The translations under genes and the position numbers were made by a program. This document shows, in pieces, positions 55,315 through 61,838 of a DNA stretch of 64,000 nucleotides. Every line of letters begins with the position of its first letter. Position 1 is the stretch's first letter. The notes under the pieces were generated by a model. It made no database searches. It had not been told where the DNA came from and saw only the letters and a list, made by a program, of their open reading frames with translations. This stretch comes from Actinokineospora fastidiosa (lineage in GTDB: Bacteria; Actinomycetota; Actinomycetes; Mycobacteriales; Pseudonocardiaceae), in contig NZ_BMRB01000005.1 of the NCBI RefSeq assembly GCF_014648415.1, forward strand, positions 186,001 to 250,000, read 5' to 3'.

Positions 55315-55824
55315 ATGGAGGTCACCGCGGACGACATCGCCGCCCGGTTCGGGCTCGTGCCACTCCCCGCAGAAGGCGGACTGTACCGGCGGACCTGGGC
55401 GGGCGCGGTCTCCGCCGGCCGTCCCGCCGGTTCGGCGATCCTGGTGCTGCTGACCGAGGGCGACGGGTTCTCCGCCATGCACCGGCTCCCGGTCGACGAG
55501 GTCTGGCACCGCTATCTCGGCGATCCCGTCGAACTGCTGCTGCTCGGCTCGGACGGCCGCGTCGAGGTGCTCGGCCCCGACGTCCTCGACGGCCAGCACG
55601 TGCAGTTCACCGTCCCCGCGGGCACCTGGATGGGCGCGCGGGTCAGGCCCGGCGGCAAGTGGGCGCTGTGCGGCACCACGATGGCCCCCGGTTTCGTGCC
55701 GTCCGACTACAGCGGCGGCGACCCCGAGGTCCTGGCACTGGCCTATCCGCGGCACGCCGACCTGATCCGCGCCCTGTCCCGCACCGGCGCCCCGACCGCG
55801 ATGCCGCCGGGGGTGGACTCGTGA
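55315..55824 (+). CDS. Cupin (DUF985 family)
   Basis: 169 residues. Cupin_5 pattern: EGGLYRRTWAG, ILVLLTEGDGFSAMHRLPVD then EVWHRYLGDPVELLLL (first cupin motif with His/Glu), QFTVPAGTWMGARV (second motif), CGTTMAPGFVPSDYSGG. The family includes sugar-epimerase-like and uncharacterised proteins; reaction unknown. The next SDR gene starts within its stop (GTGA), so both are one operon. Confidence 0.86.
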   Translation: MEVTADDIAARFGLVPLPAEGGLYRRTWAGAVSAGRPAGSAILVLLTEGDGFSAMHRLPVDEVWHRYLGDPVELLLLGSDGRVEVLGPDVLDGQHVQFTVPAGTWMGARVRPGGKWALCGTTMAPGFVPSDYSGGDPEVLALAYPRHADLIRALSRTGAPTAMPPGVDS

Positions 55825-56570
55825 TCGACCTGCGCGGCGCCACCGTCCTGGTGACCGGGGCGAGCGGCGGGGTCGGGGCCGGGATCGCCCGCCGGTTCGC
55901 CAAGGCGGGCGCCGCGGTCGTGGCCCACTACCACCGCAACCGCGCCGCCGCCGAGGCGCTGGCCGCCGACCTGGGCGTGCGGGCCGTGGCGATCGGGGCG
56001 GACCTCGCCGTCGAGGCCGAGTGCGCCCGGCTCGTCGCGGAGGCGGCGGGCTGGGCGGGCCGCCTCGACGCCGTGGTCAACAACGCGGGCATCCAGCCGG
56101 ACCTCGCGCTGGCGGACATGACCGCGGCGGACTGGCGGTCCGTTGTGGACACCAACGTCACCTCGGCGTTCGCCTGCACCCAGGCCGCGGCCAAGATCAT
56201 GGCCCGCGCGGGCGGCGGGTCGGTCACCCACATCGCCTCGATCCAGGCGCACGCGCCCGCCGAGGGCCACGCCCACTACAGCGCGTCCAAGGCGGCCCTG
56301 GTCATGCACGCCCGCGCGGCGGCCCTGGAGTACGGGCGCGCGGGCATCCGGGTCAACACCGTCTCCCCCGGCCTCATCGACCGACCGGGGCTGGCCGACG
56401 AGTGGCCGGAGGGCGTCGAGCGGTGGCGGGAGACCGTGCCCCTGGGCAGGCTCGGCACGGCGGCCGACGTCGGCGACGTGTGCGTGTTCCTCGCCTCGCC
56501 CCTCGCGTCGTTCGTCTCCGGGCAGGACATCGCGGTCGACGGCGGGATGACCGCGCGCCCGCCCTGGTAG
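55821..56570 (+). CDS. SDR family oxidoreductase
   Basis: 249 residues. NAD(P) loop TVLVTGASGGVGAGIARRFA, VNNAGIQPDLALADM, Ser in VTHIASIQAHAPAEGH, catalytic Tyr/Lys in YSASKAALVMHARA, and C-terminal SGQDIAVDGGMTARPPW. Classical 3-oxoacyl/sugar-alcohol type; substrate unknown. GTG 55821 overlaps the cupin stop by 4 bp. The cupin partner hints at carbohydrate or small polar substrates (inference). Confidence 0.88.
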   Translation: MIDLRGATVLVTGASGGVGAGIARRFAKAGAAVVAHYHRNRAAAEALAADLGVRAVAIGADLAVEAECARLVAEAAGWAGRLDAVVNNAGIQPDLALADMTAADWRSVVDTNVTSAFACTQAAAKIMARAGGGSVTHIASIQAHAPAEGHAHYSASKAALVMHARAAALEYGRAGIRVNTVSPGLIDRPGLADEWPEGVERWRETVPLGRLGTAADVGDVCVFLASPLASFVSGQDIAVDGGMTARPPW

Positions 56571-56571
56571 C

Positions 56572-58272
56572 TCACCCGTGCCAGGACCGCCACAGGCTCG
56601 CGTACGGGCCGTTCGCGGCCATCAGCTCGTCGTGTGAGCCCAACTCGGTGATCCGGCCGTGGTCGACCACGGCGACCCGGTCGGCGTCGTGCGCGGTGTG
56701 CAGGCGGTGCGCGATCGCGATGACGGTCCGTCCACTCAGGACCGCCGCGACGGCCCGCTCGGTCGCCCGCGCCGAGCGCGGGTCCAGCACGGAGGTCGCC
56801 TCGTCGAGGACGACGGTGTGCGGGTCGCGCAGGACGACGCGGGCCAGGGCGAGCAGCTGGGCCTTGTCCGGCGGCAGGCCCTTCAGCGGCGCGTCGAGGT
56901 CCGCCTCCGGCCAGCCGACCGTCCTGAGCGCGGCCAGCAGCGCGGCGTCGTCGGCGTCGGGGTCGGCGATGGCCAGGTTCTCCCGCAGCGTCCCGATGAA
57001 CACGTGGTGCTCCTGGGTGACCAGGACGACCAGCCGGTTGCGCTCGGCGGGGTCGATGTCGGCCACCGGCGCCCCGCCCAGCAGCACCCGCCCCTCGCGC
57101 GGCCGGTCGATGCCCGCGATGAGCCTGCCCACGGTGGACTTCCCGGCCCCGGACGGCCCGACGATCGCCAGCCGCTCCCCCGGCCGCACCGCGAGGTCGA
57201 TGCCGTGCAGCACGTCCCGCCCCGGCACGTAGGCGAACCGGACGCCGCTGAGCCGGACGCGGTCGTCGTGGGGAACCGCGCCGCCCGCGGGCTCCTCGGG
57301 CGCGGCCACCCCGGCGATCCTGGCCATGGCGGCCATGCTCGCCTCGATCTGCTCCAGCCACAGGCCCACCCGGCTGACCGGGTCGGCGAGCTGCCAGACG
57401 TACAGGACCGCGGCGACGAGCTCGCCCAGCCCGACCCGGCCAGCGAAGTACATCGAGCCGCCCGCCGTCAGCACCACCAACTGCGGCGTCACGTGGCCCA
57501 GGTTGACGGTGAGGAACACCCGCAGCCGCAAGGCGAGCGTGCGATAACGCGTGTGGTAGACCGCGTCGACGGCTTGATCGCAGTCCCGCACGCGCTCATC
57601 GGCCAGGCCGTACGCCTCCGCGGTGTGCGCGCCCTCCGCGGTGGCCGACATCGACTCGGCCACCGCCGAGCTCGCCCGCCCGTGCTCCAGGTACGCCGGA
57701 CGCGCGCGGCGGCGGTACCACCGCACCCCGAGCGCCACGATCGGGAGCCCGGAGACGGCGGCGAGCCCGAGCACCGGGTGCAGGAGGAACACCGCGCCGA
57801 GCACGAGCAGCACCTGCGCCGCGGCGACCAGCAGGTCCGGCGCGGCGTCGCGCAGCGTCGCCCCGACCGCGGCGACGTCGGCGGTCGAGCGGGTCACCAG
57901 GTCGCCGGTCCCGGCGCGCTCCACCACCCCGGTCGGCAGCGCGAGGACGCGGTCGACCAGGCCGTCGCGCAGCCGGGCCGTCGCCCGCTCCCCCATGCGG
58001 TGCGCGGCTCGCCGCGCCAGCCGGGTCAGCACGAGTTGCAGCAGCGCGAACCCGACGATCGCGCCCGCGAGCGCGTCGACCGCGTCCGGGGTCGCCCCGC
58101 CGTCCTCGACCAGGCCGATGATCCGGCTGAGCAGCCAGGGCGCGACCAGCCCCGCGGCCGCCGCGGCGACCGTCAGCGCCAGCACCCCGGCCATCGGCCA
58201 CCGCTCGCCCCGCAGGAGTTCCCGCCGGGCCCGGCGGGACGCGCGCCGGTCCGCCACCGGGAACGCGGTCAT
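56572..58272 (-). CDS. ABC exporter half-transporter B (intact Walker A, degenerate signature)
   Basis: 566 residues. Six membrane helices (~20-320) then an ATPase domain: Walker A AIVGPSGAGKSTVGRLIAG (~370-390), Q-loop VLVTQEHHVFIGTLRENLAI, Walker B HTVVLDEATSVLD, switch His IAIAHRLHTAHD. The LSGGQ signature is replaced by LPPDKAQ. ATG 58272 overlaps the partner stop by 1 bp (TGATG). It must pair with the upstream half, which supplies LSGGQ. Substrate unknown. Confidence 0.9.
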   Translation of the reverse strand: MTAFPVADRRASRRARRELLRGERWPMAGVLALTVAAAAAGLVAPWLLSRIIGLVEDGGATPDAVDALAGAIVGFALLQLVLTRLARRAAHRMGERATARLRDGLVDRVLALPTGVVERAGTGDLVTRSTADVAAVGATLRDAAPDLLVAAAQVLLVLGAVFLLHPVLGLAAVSGLPIVALGVRWYRRRARPAYLEHGRASSAVAESMSATAEGAHTAEAYGLADERVRDCDQAVDAVYHTRYRTLALRLRVFLTVNLGHVTPQLVVLTAGGSMYFAGRVGLGELVAAVLYVWQLADPVSRVGLWLEQIEASMAAMARIAGVAAPEEPAGGAVPHDDRVRLSGVRFAYVPGRDVLHGIDLAVRPGERLAIVGPSGAGKSTVGRLIAGIDRPREGRVLLGGAPVADIDPAERNRLVVLVTQEHHVFIGTLRENLAIADPDADDAALLAALRTVGWPEADLDAPLKGLPPDKAQLLALARVVLRDPHTVVLDEATSVLDPRSARATERAVAAVLSGRTVIAIAHRLHTAHDADRVAVVDHGRITELGSHDELMAANGPYASLWRSWHG

Positions 58273-59924
58273 CACGCCTCCCTCTCGACCAGAGCGCGGT
58301 AGTCCGCGTCCGCCAGCAACTCGGCGTGCGTGCCCTCGACAACCCTGCCGTCGTGGGCGAAGCACACGCGGTCGGCCTTCTGGAGCAGCAGGGGCGATGT
58401 CGTGACCAGCACCGTCGTGCGGCCCTTGCGGTAGTCGGCCACGCCGTCGGCGATCGCGGCCTCGGTGTGCGCGTCCACCGCCGACGCAGGCTCGACCAGG
58501 ATCAGCACGTCCGGGTCGGCGAGCAGGGCCCTGGCCAGCCGCAGCCGCTGGCGCTGGCCGCCGGAGAGGTTCCTGGCCTGCGTCTCCACCACGGTGTCCA
58601 GCCCCTCGGGCAGGGCCTCCACGATGTCCTCGGCGGCCGCGGCCCGGATCGCCGCCGTCGGCTCGTCGCCGCCGAGCACCGCGCGCAGCGGACCGGGGAA
58701 CAGGTAGGCGGAATCGTCGGACACCACCACCCGCGCCCGGAGGTCGGCGACGTCGGGCACGGGGACGTTGCCCCAGCACGCGCCGGGCGCATAGCCGCCC
58801 AGGCGCTCGACCACCGGCGTCGGATCGGTGCTGACCAGGGCGGTCAGCATCCCGGGCTCCACGCGGACCCCGGAGGGATCGGTCAGCGGGGCGCACACCG
58901 GCGCGGGCGCGGTGTTCTCCCGTTCCGGGACCGGCACGGACAGCACGGCGACCACCCGCTCGGCGGAGACCAGACCGCGGGAGATGTCGTCGGCGCCCTC
59001 GATGAGGAAGCTCACCGGGACGACCAGCACGGCGACATAGCCGTAGACGGCGACCATCTCGCCCACCGTGATCGTGCCCGCCGCGGTCAGCCGCGCGGCG
59101 ATCCAGGTGACGGCGGCGAGGAAGACGACCGGCAGGCAGGCCCCGACGGCCTGCACCCAGCTGGTGATCGCCCCGACCCGGTACCCGTCGGCGCACAGCG
59201 CGGCGGAGTCGGCGTGGTAGCGCCGGGCGAAGACGTCCTTGCCGCCGATGCCGCAGAGCACGCGCAGCCCGGCGACGATGTCCGCCGTCCGCGCGGTGAG
59301 CGCGCCCTGCCGTTCGCGGTAGCCGCTCTCCCGGCCGCGCAGCCCCCGCAGCAGCGGGCCGAGCGTCACCGCCATCACCGGCACCCCGAGCAGCACGACG
59401 ACAGCGAGCAGCCAGGAGACGTCGAACAGCACGACCGCCGTGAGCGCGTACGCCACGACCGCGCCGACGCCCGGCCCCGTCGAGGTCATCACCCAGGAGA
59501 TGCGCTGCATGTCGGTGGCCTGCACGCTGGCCAGCTCGCCTGCGGAGAGCCTACGCGGGAACTCCGCGCCGAGCCGGACCACGTGCCGCACCACGACCTG
59601 CACCGTGCGGTACATGGCGTCGCCGCGCACCAGCGTCATGGTGCGGTGGCGCATCCAGGCGACCGCGGCGTCGAAGAGCCCGGCCGCGGCGATCGCGGCC
59701 GTCCAGCCCAGCAGCGCGGACCGGTCGCCCGCGCGCAGGCCGTCATCGATCGCGCGCTGCACCAGGTACGGCGGGAGGATCAGCCCGCACATCCAGAGGG
59801 TGCCCCAGAGCGTGCCCTGGGCCGACTGCCGCCACTGCGCGATCGCGAGCCACCACAGGAACCGTCCGGGGCCGCGGATGTCGGGTCGACCGGGATCGGC
59901 ATACGGCACGCGACGCTCCCCCAT
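58272..59924 (-). CDS. ABC exporter half-transporter A (LSGGQ present, Walker A lost)
   Basis: 550 residues. Six membrane helices (~25-310), EF-like basic loops (ALTARTADIVAGLRVLCGIG), then a shortened ATPase domain. At the Walker A position it reads LTALVSTDPTPVVERLGGYA with no GxxGxGKS/T. The signature is intact (NLSGGQRQRLRLARALLADP), Walker B is VLILVEPASAVD (Glu present), and the switch reads VTTSPLLLQ without His. It can only complete the ATP site of its partner. ATG 59924. Confidence 0.9.
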   Translation of the reverse strand: MGERRVPYADPGRPDIRGPGRFLWWLAIAQWRQSAQGTLWGTLWMCGLILPPYLVQRAIDDGLRAGDRSALLGWTAAIAAAGLFDAAVAWMRHRTMTLVRGDAMYRTVQVVVRHVVRLGAEFPRRLSAGELASVQATDMQRISWVMTSTGPGVGAVVAYALTAVVLFDVSWLLAVVVLLGVPVMAVTLGPLLRGLRGRESGYRERQGALTARTADIVAGLRVLCGIGGKDVFARRYHADSAALCADGYRVGAITSWVQAVGACLPVVFLAAVTWIAARLTAAGTITVGEMVAVYGYVAVLVVPVSFLIEGADDISRGLVSAERVVAVLSVPVPERENTAPAPVCAPLTDPSGVRVEPGMLTALVSTDPTPVVERLGGYAPGACWGNVPVPDVADLRARVVVSDDSAYLFPGPLRAVLGGDEPTAAIRAAAAEDIVEALPEGLDTVVETQARNLSGGQRQRLRLARALLADPDVLILVEPASAVDAHTEAAIADGVADYRKGRTTVLVTTSPLLLQKADRVCFAHDGRVVEGTHAELLADADYRALVEREA

Positions 59925-59991
59925 GGCGTCAACCTACCGGCTGGCGGGTCACCGAATCGTGAGGCATCATCGGTTTGGGCGTCCGGCCACC

Positions 59992-60030
59992 GAGTGCCCC
60001 GGTCCACGCAGCGTGTGGACCGGGGCACTC
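59992..60030 (-). terminator. Strong hairpin terminator downstream of the XRE-DUF397 unit
   Basis: Perfect 16-bp arms (GAGTGCCCCGGTCCAC / GTGGACCGGGGCACTC) with a 7-bp loop, 11 bp past the DUF397 stop and before the ABC operon. Confidence 0.8.
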
Positions 60031-60041
60031 CACGACCTGCC

Positions 60042-60248
60042 TCAGCGCAGGCTGACGGTGAACTCCGACCACGCGGGACGCGGGAACACGAGCACCGGGC
60101 TCACCGCGCCCAGTTTCGTGTCCCGCACGCCGACGGCAGCAACGGACGGTCCAACCTCGACACACCCGTTCTCGGCGCTGTACGTCGACTTGCGCCACCG
60201 CGTCATGGCCGGGAGGCCACCGGCGACCTCCTGGAACCTCATGCTCAC
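60042..60248 (-). CDS. DUF397 protein
   Basis: 68 residues. TRWRKSTYSAENGCVEVGPS then VGVRDTKLG and a final FTVSLR strand is the DUF397 pattern (W-x-K-S-x-x-S...C-V-E-V...RDSK), as in the BldB/WhiJ-associated proteins of Streptomyces. These small proteins pair with the adjacent XRE regulator and modulate it in development or as a toxin-antitoxin-like pair. GTG 60248 overlaps the XRE stop by 4 bp. Confidence 0.88.
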   Translation of the reverse strand: MSMRFQEVAGGLPAMTRWRKSTYSAENGCVEVGPSVAAVGVRDTKLGAVSPVLVFPRPAWSEFTVSLR

Positions 60249-61105
60249 AACTCCTTCGCTATCCGGTGGATGTACGCCGGAGACTCCGCCGGGCTGATCG
60301 CCTGCACCCGCAACCTCGACAAAGCGTCGCGGTACCGGGTGATCTGCTCGGGCTCCTCGTAGTAGTAGCCCTTCACCCGCGTCTCCGCGAAGACCACCCC
60401 TTGGTCGTTCTCCAACTCAGCCGGGAACGTCAGCAGGCTGAACGTCCCGTCGACCCCGATGTGCGCGCCCGCGGAGAACGGCAGCACCTGGAGTTCGATG
60501 TTCGGCTTCTCGGCCAGTTCCAGCAGAGAGCGTAGCTGTGCACGCAACGTGTCCCGGCTGCCTACCTCCCACCGCATCGCGGGTTCGGCGATCACCCGCC
60601 ACACCACCGGCGGTGACTCAGCGTCGAGCACCTCGTGCTGCCGGGCGAGCCGCAGCTCCACCTGCTGGTCGATCTCCGCCTCCGACAGTCCCGGCCGGAG
60701 CCCGCGGAAGACCGCGCGGGCGTAGTCCGGGGTCTGGAACAGACCCGGCACGATGTGGGCGTCCCAGCTCTCGATCTGCCGCGCGCTGCACTCCAGGCCG
60801 AGGAACAGGAAGAAGTAGTCGGGCACGACGTCGCCGAAGCCGATCCACCAGTCCTTGCCCTTCTTGGCGCGCAGCCGCAGCTCCCGCCAGAACTCGATGC
60901 GCTCGGGCACGCCGTAGAGCTCCAGCAGGCGCTCCAGCTCCAGCGGCCCGGGCAGCGACCGGCCGACCTCCATGTGGCCGATGTTGGTGACGCTGCCGTG
61001 GATCGCCGCCGCGGCCTGCTCGCGGCCGATGCCCGCGCGCTCGCGCAGCCTGCGCAGCTCGAACGCGATCCACCGCTTCAGGACGGTGGGACTGCTGGCG
61101 ACCAC
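60245..61105 (-). CDS. XRE-family regulator with DUF5753 C-terminal domain
   Basis: 286 residues. N-terminal HTH (~12-65: RRLRERAGIGREQAAAAIHG, SVTNIGHMEVGRSLPG) followed by the DUF5753 domain (ECSARQIESWDAHIVPGLFQ, TPDYARAVFRGL, ARQHEVL, ELQVLPFSAGAHIGVDGTFS). WhiJ-like; usually coupled to DUF397 partners in actinomycete development. GTG 61105 has GAAGGGGG upstream. A perfect 14-bp palindrome and a motif shared with the 36.4-kb repeat lie upstream. Confidence 0.9.
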   Translation of the reverse strand: MVASSPTVLKRWIAFELRRLRERAGIGREQAAAAIHGSVTNIGHMEVGRSLPGPLELERLLELYGVPERIEFWRELRLRAKKGKDWWIGFGDVVPDYFFLFLGLECSARQIESWDAHIVPGLFQTPDYARAVFRGLRPGLSEAEIDQQVELRLARQHEVLDAESPPVVWRVIAEPAMRWEVGSRDTLRAQLRSLLELAEKPNIELQVLPFSAGAHIGVDGTFSLLTFPAELENDQGVVFAETRVKGYYYEEPEQITRYRDALSRLRVQAISPAESPAYIHRIAKEL

Positions 61106-61155
61106 AGTGGACCCCCTTCGTCGAATGGCTGCGCTCAGCTTGCCGCATCCGCAAG

Positions 61156-61203
61156 GAATGGGAGTTCACCCAATCGAAGGACTCGCCAATGTAGTGCACT
61201 ACA
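61156..61203. promoter_or_regulatory. Upstream sites of the XRE gene: shared motif and 14-bp palindrome
   Basis: 61157-61171 reads AATGGGAGTTCACCC, also found in the arms of the inverted repeat at 36462-36606. 61190-61203 is TGTAGTGCACTACA, a perfect palindrome ~85 bp before the GTG, a likely operator for the XRE protein or the promoter region. Confidence 0.5.
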
Positions 61204-61479
61204 ACCTAGCGTTTCCCGCGTGGGAGCACGCCTCCCGCCCGGGGAGCCCCGTCCGCTCCCGGACGCCCAGTCGCGCAGGCGGGCGCTCCCCGGCCACCAG
61301 CGTTCGGAAAGGGGCTCGCGGGTGACGTTCCAGAGCCCGAAACCCGCTCCGAACCCCGACGCCGCCTCCCTCGCTCGGCGGCGTCCGCGTGGCCGGTCCG
61401 CACGCCGCGCCCCCGACCGCCGCCGCCCGCGGCGGTGCGACCAGCGGACCGGCCACCCCGCGACCGGAGAAGGACCGCC
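61204..61479. other. Intergenic region without a gene
   Basis: 276 bp between the XRE upstream sites and the small hypothetical gene. GC-rich, no clear frame, repeat or long hairpin seen. Confidence 0.35.
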
Positions 61480-61761
61480 ATGCCCGCCGCAACGCCGACC
61501 GTCGCCGACTTCACCGACTTCGTCCGCCACCTCATGGCCGAGGGGTGGTCCCGCCTGCCCACCGAGTTCGCCGGGTTCCTGGCGTGCCGGGTGTGGTCGG
61601 ACGACTCAGCGGACACCGTCGTGGTGTTCGACCTCGACCACGTGCACGCCCGGCGCGAGTCCGCGGACGGCACCGTGACCTGGCTGTTCGACGGCGACCT
61701 CGGCTCGGTGCGGCACGCGCTGGCCGGGCTCGCCCCGCCGATTGACGCCGGATTGGTCTAG
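61480..61761 (+). CDS. Small hypothetical protein
   Basis: 93 residues. ATG 61480 with GGAGAAGGA upstream. Soluble, acidic (VADFTDFVRHLMAEGWSRLP, VWSDDSADTVVVFDLDHVHA, then SVRHALAGLAPPIDAGLV). No family recognised. Its stop lies inside the first dre site of the chitinase promoter. An in-frame ATG at 61435 is possible but lacks a ribosome site. Confidence 0.6.
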   Translation: MPAATPTVADFTDFVRHLMAEGWSRLPTEFAGFLACRVWSDDSADTVVVFDLDHVHARRESADGTVTWLFDGDLGSVRHALAGLAPPIDAGLV

Positions 61762-61765
61762 ACCC
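61754..61765. promoter_or_regulatory. DasR-type operator (dre) 1
   Basis: TGGTCTAGACCC matches 11 of 12 positions of the dre core TGGTCTAGACCA. It overlaps the presumed -35 (TAGACC, 61759-61764) of the chitinase promoter; the -10 candidate TACATT is at 61783-61788 with an 18-bp spacer. Confidence 0.7.
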
Positions 61766-61792
61766 GCTGCGCTCGACCTCGCTACATTCGGC

Positions 61793-61810
61793 ACATGGTC
61801 TAGACCATGT
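61793..61810. promoter_or_regulatory. DasR-type operator (dre) 2
   Basis: ACATGGTCTAGACCATGT is a perfect 18-bp palindrome holding the full dre core TGGTCTAGACCA. It covers the expected transcription start, so a GntR-family repressor would block the chitinase gene until glucosamine-6-phosphate releases it. Confidence 0.88.
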
Positions 61811-61838
61811 TGCTGTTTCCGCGAGGGGAGCACAGCCC

